Part shown: in pieces, positions 16,747 to 25,885 of the stretch
Position numbering within the stretch: position 1 is the first letter of the stretch
Layout of the letters: each line of letters begins with the position of its first letter
DNA from: Agrobacterium larrymoorei
Lineage (GTDB): Bacteria; Pseudomonadota; Alphaproteobacteria; Rhizobiales; Rhizobiaceae
Direction of reading: 5' to 3'
DNA: 64,000 bases
NCBI RefSeq assembly: GCF_013322225.1
Contig: NZ_JAAMFB010000003.1
Location: 180,185-244,184, forward strand
The notes under the pieces: generated by a model
What the model was told of the DNA's origin: nothing
What the model saw: only the letters and a program-made list of their open reading frames with translations
Databases searched by the model: none
Translations under genes and position numbers: made by a program

Positions 16747-17964
16747 TCATACGGGTGAAAGGGTAAATTGCACGACATCTATCCGGTCAGTGCGAAAGCC
16801 CGCGGCGCAATAGTGCAGATAATACTGCCACATCCGGCGAAAACGCTCATCGAAACCCAGCGGCTCTATCCGTTCCCAGTTTGCGATAAAGGCGCGATCC
16901 CACAACATAAGCGTGCGGTCGTAATCTTTCCCGAAACGCAGTTCGTCCGTAACAGTCATGTTTGCCCTTAAGGCTGCTTCCCGGAAAGCGGTTATGGATG
17001 GCAACATCCCACCGGGGAAAATGTAGGTCTGGATGAAGTCGGCATTACGTCTGTACTCATCGAAACGCGCCTCATCGATGGTGATGACCTGGACGACCGC
17101 CTTGCCGTTTGGAGCAAGAAGCTCGCGCACGCGCTGGAAATAGGTCGGCCAGTTTTCTTCGCCCACGGCCTCGAACATCTCGATGGAAACAATCTTGGAG
17201 AATTGTCCCTTGCAGTCGCGGTAGTCTTCAAGGCGGATATCGGAGCGGGCCGAAAGATCAGCCTTGGCAAGCCTGTTGCGGGCAAAACTCGCCTGTTCGT
17301 GCGAAAGAGTGAGCCCGGTTACACGGCAGCCGGTCTTGGCCATGGCATATTCGGCAAAGCCGCCCCAGCCGCAGCCGATTTCCAACACATGGTCGTCAGG
17401 ACCGATATTCAGTTCCTCAACGATCCGGTCGTACTTCGCGTTCTGCGCTTCAGCCAGCGTTTCTCCCGGACGCGTGAACAGCGCGGAGGAATAGGTCATC
17501 GTCTCGTCCAGCCACGCACGATAGAAGCTGTTGCCGAGATCGTAGTGGAAGGCGATGTTGCGGCGGCTTCCAGCCTTGGAGTTGCGGCGAAGACGGTGAC
17601 GTAGATAGTCTATCGCTGCCAACAGGCGCGAGGGTTCTGAAAGCGAAAGCCAGTTGTGTTCGTTGGCAAGCGCGACTTCAATCAGCGTCGAAATATCCGG
17701 GCTGTCCCAATCGCCATCCATGTAGGCACGGGCAAATCCCATATTGCCGCCGGTCAGAAGACGCCGGACCAGACGCCCGCGATTGATCGAGATCACGCCG
17801 TGCGGTCCGGGCTCTGACCCCTGCAACACATATTCCTGACCGCCGGGAAATACGAGCGTAAGCCGCCCATGTGTCAGCCCGCTCAGGCGGCGGCAGATCA
17901 TGCGTTGCCACAGAGGCGCACCGTGAAGGAGAAACGGACGCGTTTCCTGGTCAGCGTGGCTCAT
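16747..17964 (-). CDS. cfa: cyclopropane-fatty-acyl-phospholipid synthase
   Basis: A 405-residue SAM-dependent enzyme that adds a methylene bridge to unsaturated acyl chains of membrane lipids. The SAM site VLEIGCGWGGFAEYA lies near residues 192-206, followed by GLTLSHEQ and the C-terminal MLWDRAFIANWE...RMWQYYLHYCAAGF typical of CFA synthases. ATG 17964 has GGGAGG at seven bases and overlaps the end of the DUF1365 gene by 14 bases, so the two are translationally coupled. Membership in a cluster with RpoE-ChrR matches the singlet-oxygen regulon of Rhodobacter, which includes cfaA. Confidence 0.93.
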   Translation of the reverse strand: MSHADQETRPFLLHGAPLWQRMICRRLSGLTHGRLTLVFPGGQEYVLQGSEPGPHGVISINRGRLVRRLLTGGNMGFARAYMDGDWDSPDISTLIEVALANEHNWLSLSEPSRLLAAIDYLRHRLRRNSKAGSRRNIAFHYDLGNSFYRAWLDETMTYSSALFTRPGETLAEAQNAKYDRIVEELNIGPDDHVLEIGCGWGGFAEYAMAKTGCRVTGLTLSHEQASFARNRLAKADLSARSDIRLEDYRDCKGQFSKIVSIEMFEAVGEENWPTYFQRVRELLAPNGKAVVQVITIDEARFDEYRRNADFIQTYIFPGGMLPSITAFREAALRANMTVTDELRFGKDYDRTLMLWDRAFIANWERIEPLGFDERFRRMWQYYLHYCAAGFRTDRIDVVQFTLSPV

Positions 17965-18775
17965 TGTGGATGCCTCCCATGGTTGTGGCGTTGGCCGGAA
18001 CGGAACTCGCAATACGGCTCGTTGCTGCCTTGTGCCGGTAAAGTGGATTACCCTTCACCCAAAGAATAAGGGCTTCCCAGTGAATGGCGCCCATGATTTT
18101 AAGCGTCATCAGCGGGTGAGAAAGAAATGATTTGGCCAGCGCGCTGTCGGTCAGCGGGCTGCGTTTGCCAGAAAAGGATGCAAACAGAAGGTCGCCCTCC
18201 GCATCCCGCTCGTTGATGGCGATCTGCACTGCCTCGTCGGGCGGCTGGATGCGAAAATCATAGGTGCAGTCCATAGGCACGAAAGGAGAGACATACATCT
18301 CCTTGCCGCAGGAGTGGCGGACCGTCTTCGCCTCGGCATCCGGCGTTGGAATGATATAGGTGTGGCGTTCGTGGAAGGTGTTGCACACCTCGTAGAGAAT
18401 GGCGACCAGCCGGTCGTCGTCCGTCCGGTCGTGGCAGAAGTAGACCGTCAGCGGATTGAACACATAGCCGAAAATGCGCGGATAACAGAGCATCTCCACC
18501 CGCAGGTCTTCGGTCTTGAGTTCGATACCCGCATCACGCAACCGTGTGCCGCACCAGTCCTTCAGTCCACCCTTTTCGCCGAGGCCATGGTCCTTGTCGT
18601 GAAAGCTGAAGACGGCAAAACGATTATGCGAAAACAGCCGCAGCGTCGCATCCATCAACGGCAATTCATCCAGATCGAGCAGGAGCGAGAAGACGCGATA
18701 GTTCAGTTTGTGCGCACGCGGGCGGTGGCGCGCATGCACCACCTTTCCGGCATAGATCGCGGAGCGCAACGTCAT
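17951..18775 (-). CDS. DUF1365 domain protein
   Basis: A 274-residue protein starting SAIYAGKVVHARHRPRAHKL, with the family's LDLDELP, CYPRIFGYVFNPLTVYFCHD and SPFVPMDCTYDFRI blocks. DUF1365 proteins are almost always encoded between an FAD oxidoreductase and a Cfa-like enzyme, as here; their biochemical role is unproven, but a part in lipid modification is likely. It overlaps the oxidoreductase gene by one base and cfa by 14, so the three form a tight operon. In Rhodobacter sphaeroides the corresponding gene is in the RpoE (singlet oxygen) regulon. Confidence 0.9.
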   Translation of the reverse strand: MTLRSAIYAGKVVHARHRPRAHKLNYRVFSLLLDLDELPLMDATLRLFSHNRFAVFSFHDKDHGLGEKGGLKDWCGTRLRDAGIELKTEDLRVEMLCYPRIFGYVFNPLTVYFCHDRTDDDRLVAILYEVCNTFHERHTYIIPTPDAEAKTVRHSCGKEMYVSPFVPMDCTYDFRIQPPDEAVQIAINERDAEGDLLFASFSGKRSPLTDSALAKSFLSHPLMTLKIMGAIHWEALILWVKGNPLYRHKAATSRIASSVPANATTMGGIHNEPR

Positions 18776-20157
18776 CAGACGCGCTCCTCTACCGGGGTCA
18801 GAAAAATGCGACCGGACTCGTCTTCAACATTCCAAGGCCGTTTCACGCCACCAAGCGCTTCGGCCACTGCCAGACCAGACTGAATGCCGTCCTCATGAAA
18901 GCCGCTGCCGAAATGCGCGCCGCAGAACCATGTATTGCGCCGTCCCTGTAATGACCAGAGGCTTTTCTGCGCCGCCACCGCCTTAGCGTCGAACAGCGGG
19001 TGGGCATAGTCGAACGTCTGGATCAGCTTGGCCGGATCAATGGGGCGCGATGGATTGAGTGTCACAAACAGCGGTGTGGTGGAATCTATGTGCTGTAGCC
19101 TGTTCATCCAATAGGTCACGCACAGCTGTTCACTACCCTTAGCATCAGGCTCGCTCAGGTAATTCCAGCTGGACCAGACGGCCTTGCGGTTCGGCATCAG
19201 TGTCTCGTCGCTGTGCAGAACGGCTGCGTTGCGGGTATAGCCGAAAGCACCGAGAAGCACGGCCTCCTGTTGATCCGCATCGGAAAGCAGCGCCAGTGCC
19301 TGATCGGCATGGGTTGCGATGACGATATCGTCGAACATCATGAGATGCCCGGCGCGATCCAGTACTTTGACGCCTTCGTCGGTCCGCTTTATGCCGGAAA
19401 TGCGGCTGTTGAGAATAACGGTGCCGCGAAACCCTGTCATGATGCGGGAGATATATTCCCGGCTACCATTTTTGACGGTACGCCATTGCGGGCGGCCCGA
19501 TAGCTGAACCAAACCGTGGTTGACGAAGAAGCGGATGAAGGCCTGCAACGGATAATCGCGCATGTCCTTGGCCGTCATCGACCAGATGGCAGCACCCATC
19601 GGCAACAGGTGATCATCCACGAAACCGGCGGAATATTGATTGCGATCCAGATAATCGCCAAGGCTTATCCCTTGCAGTGCCGGATCGGTGAGCAAATCCG
19701 GAGCGATCTTATAGAAGCGCATGATATCGCGCACCATCGACCAGAAGCGGGGGCGCAGCAGGTTTGATTTCTGGCCTAAAAGACCGCCAAGGCCCGAGCC
19801 CGAATATTCCAGCTTTCCGCCATGCAGCGAAGCGGCGAAGGACATCTCCGTTGCCAGCGTCGGCACGCCTAAGTGTTCGAAAAGCGCCACGAGGTTGGGA
19901 TAGTTCTTTTCATTATAGACGATGAAGCCCGTATCGACGGCAATAGACTTGTGGCCCGGTCTTTCCACCGTCACCGTATTGGCGTGCCCCCCGAGGCGGC
20001 TGTCGGCTTCGAACAGCGTCACATCGGCGGACTTGTCCAGAAGCCAGGCGGCAGACAAACCCGAAATGCCGGAGCCGATGACGGCAACCTTGCGACGTGT
20101 CTGCTCCTGTTTTGTCCGCGCCGAAATATCCATGCCGTTAAGGTCCATCTTACTCAT
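18775..20157 (-). CDS. FAD-dependent oxidoreductase (flavin amine oxidase-like)
   Basis: A 460-residue flavoprotein. The Rossmann motif VIGSGISGLSAAWLL followed by acidic VTLFEADSRLGGHANT lies at residues 25-57, and a C-terminal block RRNTWFCGAHFGSGFHEDGIQ is the second FAD contact. It is related to phytoene-desaturase/amine oxidase flavoproteins. In the DUF1365-cfa cluster it is thought to act on fatty acyl chains; some relatives accompany furan fatty acid synthesis. First gene of the three-gene operon, divergent from rpoE. Starts at 20157, 20148 or 20133 are all possible. Confidence 0.88.
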   Translation of the reverse strand: MSKMDLNGMDISARTKQEQTRRKVAVIGSGISGLSAAWLLDKSADVTLFEADSRLGGHANTVTVERPGHKSIAVDTGFIVYNEKNYPNLVALFEHLGVPTLATEMSFAASLHGGKLEYSGSGLGGLLGQKSNLLRPRFWSMVRDIMRFYKIAPDLLTDPALQGISLGDYLDRNQYSAGFVDDHLLPMGAAIWSMTAKDMRDYPLQAFIRFFVNHGLVQLSGRPQWRTVKNGSREYISRIMTGFRGTVILNSRISGIKRTDEGVKVLDRAGHLMMFDDIVIATHADQALALLSDADQQEAVLLGAFGYTRNAAVLHSDETLMPNRKAVWSSWNYLSEPDAKGSEQLCVTYWMNRLQHIDSTTPLFVTLNPSRPIDPAKLIQTFDYAHPLFDAKAVAAQKSLWSLQGRRNTWFCGAHFGSGFHEDGIQSGLAVAEALGGVKRPWNVEDESGRIFLTPVEERV

Positions 20158-20230
20158 GTCGGACTTTACGCACCATAAAGCGAAACGGATTTCGCATCAG
20201 CGAAAATTTTGTCACTTGGCGGACTTTCGG

Positions 20231-20260
20231 TGATCCACTGGAAATATCGACGCGTAATCG
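20231..20260 (+). promoter_or_regulatory. candidate RpoE (ECF11) autoregulated promoter
   Basis: TGATCC at 20231-20236, 18 bases, then TAATCG at 20255-20260. Rhodobacter RpoE promoters have TGATCC at -35 and about TAAGA at -10. The position directly before rpoE fits autoregulation and predicts an RNA start near 20267, which makes the ATG at 20266-20270 too close and supports a later start codon. Confidence 0.5.
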
Positions 20261-20307
20261 AGGTCATGACGATAAACGTTTCCATAGCCACGGCGTCGTG
20301 CCACTAT

Positions 20308-20943
20308 ATGAGCAACAACGGTAAGAAGCCTGTTGCTCGGAAATCGCTTGGGAGCGAGGTAAAGCCTATCCGCATGGGTGAAACGGTCCAGAAGAATATC
20401 GAGGTCGAACTTCCCGACCTTCTGAAAGCCATTGCGTCGGAACGAAGCGTTGAGGCATTCGAGACGGTCTTCCGGCATTTCGGGCCACGCGTGCGGATCT
20501 ATATGTTACGGCAGGTGCGCGATGCACAGGCCGCCGAGGAACTGATGCAGGAAACCATGATGACGGTCTGGAACAAGGCCGCCCTCTTCGATCCGGCCCG
20601 GGGCAATGTCTCGGCCTGGATTTTCAGAATAGCCCGAAACCTAAGAATCGATGCGCATCGCCGCGACAAGCGCCCGGAATTCGATATCAACGATCCGGCC
20701 TTCGTGGCCGATGATGCGCCGACCGCGGATGCACAGATGGAGGAGGTTCAGGATGCCGAGCGCCTGCACCGCGCACTGGCGGAATTGCCGCCCGAGCAGC
20801 GTGATCTGTTGAAGCGCTCCTTTTTCGAGGAAAAATCCCATAGCGTGATTGCGCAGCAGCTTGGCCTGCCCATCGGTACGGTCAAATCGCGCATCCGGTT
20901 GGCCTTTGCAAAACTCCGTACCGCTCTGGAGTCGCGCACATGA
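20308..20943 (+). CDS. rpoE: ECF RNA polymerase sigma factor RpoE
   Basis: An extracytoplasmic-function sigma factor of about 190-211 residues. Region 2 is seen in LMQETMMTVWNKAALFDPARGNVSAWIFRIARNLRIDAHRR and region 4 in LAELPPEQRDLLKRSFFEEKSHSVIAQQLGLPIGTVKSRIRLAFAKLR. The pairing with ChrR immediately downstream (ATGA overlap at 20940-20943) places it in group ECF11, the singlet-oxygen/photo-oxidative response sigma of Rhodobacter. Neither candidate start (ATG 20308, or 20374 in MGETVQ) has a strong ribosome site; 20308 fits the predicted RNA start. Confidence 0.9.
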   Translation: MSNNGKKPVARKSLGSEVKPIRMGETVQKNIEVELPDLLKAIASERSVEAFETVFRHFGPRVRIYMLRQVRDAQAAEELMQETMMTVWNKAALFDPARGNVSAWIFRIARNLRIDAHRRDKRPEFDINDPAFVADDAPTADAQMEEVQDAERLHRALAELPPEQRDLLKRSFFEEKSHSVIAQQLGLPIGTVKSRIRLAFAKLRTALESRT

Positions 20944-21599
20944 ACATCCGCCACCACATGAGCGATGAATTGCTGCTGGATTATGCATCCGGTAGCCTGG
21001 CTGAAAGCTGGAGCTTGGCTGTCGCCACGCATCTGGCGCTGTGCCCGTCCTGCAGAAAGCGCCTCGCAGCCATGGAGATGGCGGGCGGCGCGCTTCTAAG
21101 CGAGATTGGCCCAGCCGAAGAGGTTTCCGACGATCAATGGCAATCGATGAAGGCGCGTCTTCGTGAAACGCCATCGCCGAAACCAGCAATTGCGCCGTCT
21201 TCTGACATCAGGACGTCCGTCCTGCCCGAACCGCTTCGTTCCTACGCGGGCGGCGACGTAGATAAACTGAAGTGGAAACCGCTCGGCCCCGGCGCCTACC
21301 ATTTCCCCATTCCGACGCGCGATGGTGAAGCGCAGGTTCGCCTGCTCCGCATCCCGGCGGGCAAGCCGGTGCCGGAACACACCCATGGCGGCCGCGAACT
21401 CACCGTTGTCCTTTCCGGCTGCTTCCGCGATGGCGACGATGTTTTCCACCGCGGCGATTTCGAAGAGGCCGATGAGGACCTGACCCACCAGCCCGTGGCG
21501 GGTGAGGGGGAAGACTGCATCTGTCTCGCGGTCACGGACGCACCGCTCAAGTTCAAAAGCTGGATCGTGCGGCTGGTGCAGCCGGTTTTAGGGATTTGA
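20940..21599 (+). CDS. chrR: zinc anti-sigma factor ChrR (cupin type)
   Basis: A 219-residue anti-sigma factor. The N-terminal zinc ligands are at His6, His31, Cys35 and Cys38 (HLALCPSC), the same numbering as known for Rhodobacter ChrR. The C-terminal cupin domain carries the second metal set in PVPEHTHGGRELTVVLSG and DLTHQPVAGEGEDC. Family knowledge: the N-terminal domain holds RpoE inactive, and the cupin is needed for release by singlet oxygen. Overlaps rpoE by four bases, giving balanced synthesis. Confidence 0.95.
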   Translation: MNIRHHMSDELLLDYASGSLAESWSLAVATHLALCPSCRKRLAAMEMAGGALLSEIGPAEEVSDDQWQSMKARLRETPSPKPAIAPSSDIRTSVLPEPLRSYAGGDVDKLKWKPLGPGAYHFPIPTRDGEAQVRLLRIPAGKPVPEHTHGGRELTVVLSGCFRDGDDVFHRGDFEEADEDLTHQPVAGEGEDCICLAVTDAPLKFKSWIVRLVQPVLGI

Positions 21600-21625
21600 G
21601 GGGCGATGTTCGTTCTCCACGCTCC

Positions 21626-21735
21626 CTCATTCCTGTCCTTGTGACAGGAATCCAGCCAGCCCAAGTCATTGGGCTAAAAAGACCAATTTTGCCTCGCAGA
21701 CGCGAACCAGCTGGATTCCTGTGACAGGCACGGGG
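21626..21735. repeat. palindromic intergenic repeat, family B
   Basis: TGTGACAGGAATCCAGC near 21640-21656 and GCTGGATTCCTGTGACA near 21710-21726 form inverted arms that match at 16 of 17 bases, with a further small hairpin CCTGTC..GACAGG in the left arm. Sequence differs from family A but the layout (hairpin arms around a short centre) is alike. It fills the gap between chrR and the DUF2177 gene. Confidence 0.75.
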
Positions 21736-21762
21736 ATGAAGGCGGTGAAGAAGGAAACACAT

Positions 21763-22164
21763 ATGATGCAACTCCTCATCGCCTACATCACCACAGCCAT
21801 TGTCTTCTTCGGCATTGACTTCATCTGGCTGTCGAAACTCGCGGTCAACTTCTACAAGCGGGAGATCGGCGGCCTGATGCTGGCGAAGCCCAACTTCGTC
21901 GCAGCCGGTATCTTCTACCTCTTCTACATCGCCGGTATCGTCTATTTCGCCGTTGCGCCCGCTCTGCGGGATGGAAGTGCCGGTGAAGCACTCCTTTCCG
22001 GCGCCATCTTCGGTTTCCTCGCCTATGGCACCTACGACATGACCAACCTCTCGACCCTGAAAGGCTGGACATGGCGTCTTTGCGTGGTGGATATCATCTG
22101 GGGCACGGTGCTGACCGGCGGTGCCGCCATTGCTGGCTTCTTCCTCACTCAGGCCTTCATCTGA
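21763..22164 (+). CDS. DUF2177 membrane protein
   Basis: A 133-residue protein with four hydrophobic segments and the family's FFGIDFIWLS, FYLFYIAGIVYFAVAP and YGTYDMTNLSTLKGW motifs. DUF2177 genes are often found near the DUF1365/cfa/FAD oxidoreductase set, so it probably belongs with the stress membrane-lipid module upstream; function unknown. ATG 21763 has AAGAAGGA before it. Its last 16 bases overlap tail to tail with rhaK on the other strand. Confidence 0.87.
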   Translation: MMQLLIAYITTAIVFFGIDFIWLSKLAVNFYKREIGGLMLAKPNFVAAGIFYLFYIAGIVYFAVAPALRDGSAGEALLSGAIFGFLAYGTYDMTNLSTLKGWTWRLCVVDIIWGTVLTGGAAIAGFFLTQAFI

Positions 22165-23540
22165 ACGGCGTCAACCATGCCGCACCATTTTGCGTGATAG
22201 TCCGATAATCCCGCAAGCGGCTCTACCGGATGGTAAGACTGACGTGGTGCATGGCGGGTTGCGAGAAGCGCTGCGCCCAGCGCCGTGCCGGAAGGGCTTT
22301 TTCCATCCGCCACCAGAACCTCCGTACCCGTCACGGCAGCCAGTGCGCCCGCGTACACAAGGTTCCCCGCAAACGGCCCTTCGATGATGACAGGTCCGGA
22401 ATTCCCTACCAGATCGAGGCATGTGGCCGTCATCATCGCCGCATAGAGGCAAGCCGCGACATACCGCTCTGCATCACCCCTCGGCGCATTCAGCCAGCGC
22501 CCGGCTTTCCCCGGAAAAGGCCCCGAACCATCGACTGCGCTCGGAAGATAGATGATCCCATCCGTCACGACACGCTCAAACGCCCGCTCAAGCGCATCCG
22601 GCGAGATCTGACCAATGCCAGCGGTCAATATTTCGAACTCGCGCCCGCCCATGAAGCGGGCCGAAGGCACCGGCTTGCCGAAAGCATCCACATTGACCAG
22701 CGTATCGCGTGCCGGGTCCAGCTTTTCCAGCGAAGCGCCAACCCCGAAACAGACGACCCATGTTCCGGTGGAAACGACGGCAAAGGAGCCTTCCCGCACC
22801 ATCAGATGCGGCAGCAGCGATGCATTGGAATCATGCAGGCCGCAATAGACCGGCATATCGCTGCCAATCCCGATCCTCCCTGCAATCTCCGGCAAGACCG
22901 GCCCGAGCATATCGAAAGCCGACCGTACCTGCGGGAACAGCCCGTCGATGCCCAGCCGCTTCGGCAGGCTCGAAAACACGCCCGCATCCGGCCTCCAGAG
23001 ATCCGTATGGCACCCGAGCGACGTGGCCTCAACGGCTTTGACGCCGGTTAGCCGATAGGCCCAATATTGCGGATAGGTGAGAATGGCTGAGACATGCGCA
23101 AAGGCATCGTGAAAAGCGTTCTTCTGATAATGCAACTGTGCGCCGAGATTGAGCCCGATGGGCAGACCCGGTGAATAGGTCTCGCGAAAGGCTGGCCGCA
23201 ATTCGGCATAATTCTTCTGAATATCCAGCGGGTAGGCGTGCTCGTAATCCAGAACCGGCAGCGCCAGCGCGCCCGCAGCATCGATCAGCGCGGCACTCGC
23301 ACCATGGGTCGTGATCGAAATCGCCTGATAGCCGGGCACTTTCGAGCAAGCAGTCAGCCCTTCCAGAATGAAATTCCAAAGAGCGTCTATATCGTAATGC
23401 GGGTAGGGCGGGTCGCTCAGGACCCGGTTGGCGGTTCTGCGGGATGCAAGCTCCTCGCCGCTTGCGCCATCCACCACGATCAGCTTGGCGTGCGTCTTGC
23501 CGATATCGATGACGGCGACATTATGGATTTGTGCATTCAT
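22149..23540 (-). CDS. rhaK: L-rhamnulose/rhamnose kinase of the FGGY family
   Basis: A 463-residue FGGY sugar kinase: phosphate 1 motif [14 protein letters not shown] at the start, the central [13 protein letters not shown] with the catalytic Asp and the adenosine segment in [16 protein letters not shown]. As last gene of the rhaSTPQUK set it corresponds to RhaK of Rhizobium leguminosarum, where the kinase is also needed for transporter activity. ATG 23540 overlaps the rhaU stop as ATGA; an earlier in-frame ATG at 23624 would run far into rhaU. Confidence 0.9.
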   Translation of the reverse strand: MNAQIHNVAVIDIGKTHAKLIVVDGASGEELASRRTANRVLSDPPYPHYDIDALWNFILEGLTACSKVPGYQAISITTHGASAALIDAAGALALPVLDYEHAYPLDIQKNYAELRPAFRETYSPGLPIGLNLGAQLHYQKNAFHDAFAHVSAILTYPQYWAYRLTGVKAVEATSLGCHTDLWRPDAGVFSSLPKRLGIDGLFPQVRSAFDMLGPVLPEIAGRIGIGSDMPVYCGLHDSNASLLPHLMVREGSFAVVSTGTWVVCFGVGASLEKLDPARDTLVNVDAFGKPVPSARFMGGREFEILTAGIGQISPDALERAFERVVTDGIIYLPSAVDGSGPFPGKAGRWLNAPRGDAERYVAACLYAAMMTATCLDLVGNSGPVIIEGPFAGNLVYAGALAAVTGTEVLVADGKSPSGTALGAALLATRHAPRQSYHPVEPLAGLSDYHAKWCGMVDAVQMKA

Positions 23541-23860
23541 GGCAGGTGAAACAGCGTGACGAGATCGGTCGCGACCGGGGAATTGTCCGGGTTGCTTTCC
23601 ATGATGTCGGCCATGTGCGCCCACCAGCGTTTCATCACCGGATGCTCCGGCAGCGCCGCCATGCCGTGGTTCTTTGGGCGGGTCAGCACGCCGAAGAGAA
23701 TATTGGTTTCCGGGTCCAGATGGATGGAATAATCGCTCACCCCCGCCTCATGGAGCAGCGCCACCAGTTCCGGCCAAATCTCGTCATGCCGCTTTTTGTA
23801 CTCGGCCTGCCTGCCCGCAAAGAGCTTCATCTTGAAGGCATGTTTCTCAAGTTCCGGCAT
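23537..23860 (-). CDS. rhaU: L-rhamnose mutarotase
   Basis: A 107-residue enzyme that interconverts the alpha and beta anomers of L-rhamnose. It has the RhaM/RhaU pattern: [23 protein letters not shown] with the active His, [16 protein letters not shown], and the paired Trp in [12 protein letters not shown]. Overlaps rhaK by four bases and follows rhaQ by three. Confidence 0.95.
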   Translation of the reverse strand: MPELEKHAFKMKLFAGRQAEYKKRHDEIWPELVALLHEAGVSDYSIHLDPETNILFGVLTRPKNHGMAALPEHPVMKRWWAHMADIMESNPDNSPVATDLVTLFHLP

Positions 23861-23863
23861 GAT

Positions 23864-24874
23864 TTACCTCATGGCCCGCAGGCGGCGAACGACGATTGGA
23901 ATGGCGATGGTGATGATCAGAAGCAGGCCGACGAAGATCGACATGACGATGCCCGGCACGTTGAGAAGCCCCAGCCCGAAGGTCACAAGCCCCATCACGA
24001 AGGCGGCAATCACCACGCCGCCAATGGTGCCGGAACCGCCAAGGATCGATACGCCCCCCAGCACCACCATCGTCACCACTTCCAGTTCCCACCCTTGCGC
24101 AATGGAAGGCCGGGTGGAGCCGAGGCGCGAGGTGAGGCAGACGGCGGCAATGCCGCTCATCAGACCCGTCAGCAAAAACAGGATGAACTTCACGCGCTCC
24201 ACCGGAATGCCGGAAAAGCGGGCGGCAAACGGGTTGTTGCCGATGACATAGACCTGCCGCCCGAAATTCGTCACGTGCAGCATGATCGCGAATATTACGG
24301 CCATGACCACGAACAGAACGAATTCGAAGGAAATGACCCAGAACACATAACCCTGCCCGAAGTAAGCGAAATCCGCCGGATATTTCCCGTAAGCCTGATC
24401 GCCCAGCACCATATAGGAAATGCCGCGAAACAGGCTCATCGTGCCGATGGTGACAACGATGGAGGGCAGTTTCAGCCCGGCCACGAGAAAGCCGTTGAAC
24501 GCACCACAGGCAAGCCCGACGCCTATGCCGATGGCGACCAGTCCCGGCGTTCCCACCCCCATCTGCACCGCATAGCCCATAGCGGTGGAGGCAAGCGCGA
24601 TGATGGCCGCCACCGAAAGATCGATTTCCCCGGCGATGATCAAAAGTGCCATGGCAAAGGCGATCAACGCCTTTTCGGTAAAGTTGAAGGTCGCGTCGGA
24701 AAGATTGAAGGCGTTGAGAAAGTAAGGCGAGGCAAAGGAATTGACGATGAAGATCAGGATCGCGACGCCCAGCAACAGCACTTCCCAGCTTGCCATCACA
24801 CGGCGGAAAGGCGTGCCGAGCTTGTCGGGAATGATGCGGGCGGTCGTCTGCGTTTCAGGGTGCACCATGCTCAT
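23864..24874 (-). CDS. rhaQ: L-rhamnose ABC transporter permease
   Basis: A 336-residue membrane protein of the ribose/sugar (RbsC) permease family with about ten hydrophobic segments and the cytoplasmic loop GNNPFAARFSGIPVERVKFILFLLTG. The family block IIALASTAMGYAVQMGVG is present. It pairs with RhaP to form the channel of the rhamnose importer. ATG 24874 overlaps the rhaP stop as ATGA. Confidence 0.92.
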   Translation of the reverse strand: MSMVHPETQTTARIIPDKLGTPFRRVMASWEVLLLGVAILIFIVNSFASPYFLNAFNLSDATFNFTEKALIAFAMALLIIAGEIDLSVAAIIALASTAMGYAVQMGVGTPGLVAIGIGVGLACGAFNGFLVAGLKLPSIVVTIGTMSLFRGISYMVLGDQAYGKYPADFAYFGQGYVFWVISFEFVLFVVMAVIFAIMLHVTNFGRQVYVIGNNPFAARFSGIPVERVKFILFLLTGLMSGIAAVCLTSRLGSTRPSIAQGWELEVVTMVVLGGVSILGGSGTIGGVVIAAFVMGLVTFGLGLLNVPGIVMSIFVGLLLIITIAIPIVVRRLRAMR

Positions 24875-25872
24875 GCCGCGGCCTCCTTCGTCTCTTCGGT
24901 GGCCGCTCTATCGCGCAGAATGATGCGGCCCTTCTTCGCTTCGGCCCGCGCATTGAACACCACGGCCAGCACGATGACGACGCCGGAAATCGCCATCTGC
25001 GCAAAGGGCGAAATGCCGATCACCGGCAGCGCATTCTTGATGACGCCGAGGAACAGCGCGCCCAGCACCGCCCCCAGAACCGAGCCGATGCCACCCGCAA
25101 TCGAAATGCCGCCGATCACATTCGCCGCGACACTATCCAGCTCGAACCCGGCTGCGATATCCACATAGGCCACCGCATAGCGCGAAACCCAGAGATAGCT
25201 CGCAAGCCCGGCCAGCGCGCCAGACAGCACGAAGGCCAGAAAGCGCGTGCGCCCCACATCGATACCCGCATAAACAGCCGCACTCGGATTGCCGCCAGAC
25301 GCATAGGCCGAGCGCCCGAAGGAGGTGCGGCTCAAAACCAGCCAGGCACCCGCAATGATGAGGATCGCGACCCAGGACAGCACCGGTATCCCAAGAATCG
25401 GCGTTCGCGGCACGTTGAGAAAGGTCGGCGACATCTGGTGTGCATTCACCCATGCCCCGCCGGAGAGAACGAAGGCCATGCCGCGATAGATCGTCAGCGT
25501 TCCCAACGTCACCACGATGGACGGCAGGCCAAGCCACCAGACGAGAATACCGTTGATGGACCCGAGAAGCGCGCCGATGGCAACCGCCATCACGATCAGG
25601 AAGGGCAGGGGAATGCCGGGAAAGGCGGCATTCGTCATCGCCACCGCTATGCCTGTAAAGGCGAGATTGGCGGCAACGGAAAGATCGATGGATTTCGTCA
25701 GGATCACCGTCATCTGGCCCAGCGCCAGAATGATGAGGATTGACGTATCGTTGAAGATATTGACGAGATTGGCCGGGCGCTCGAAGCCCGGAGAGCGCAG
25801 CGAAAAGCCGATGATCAAAAGGACGATGATGCCTGCCAGCAGCCATTCGCGGTTCTTCAAAAGTGTCTTCAT
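24871..25872 (-). CDS. rhaP: L-rhamnose ABC transporter permease
   Basis: A 333-residue RbsC-family permease, paralogous to RhaQ, with the loop SGGNPSAAVYAGIDVGRTRFLAFVLSGALAG and a charged C-terminus. I chose ATG 25872, which has GGGAGG seven bases upstream; a start at 25893 would overlap rhaT. It sits 13 bases after rhaT and overlaps rhaQ by four. Confidence 0.92.
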   Translation of the reverse strand: MKTLLKNREWLLAGIIVLLIIGFSLRSPGFERPANLVNIFNDTSILIILALGQMTVILTKSIDLSVAANLAFTGIAVAMTNAAFPGIPLPFLIVMAVAIGALLGSINGILVWWLGLPSIVVTLGTLTIYRGMAFVLSGGAWVNAHQMSPTFLNVPRTPILGIPVLSWVAILIIAGAWLVLSRTSFGRSAYASGGNPSAAVYAGIDVGRTRFLAFVLSGALAGLASYLWVSRYAVAYVDIAAGFELDSVAANVIGGISIAGGIGSVLGAVLGALFLGVIKNALPVIGISPFAQMAISGVVIVLAVVFNARAEAKKGRIILRDRAATEETKEAAA

Positions 25873-25885
25873 GGCTAGACCTCCC

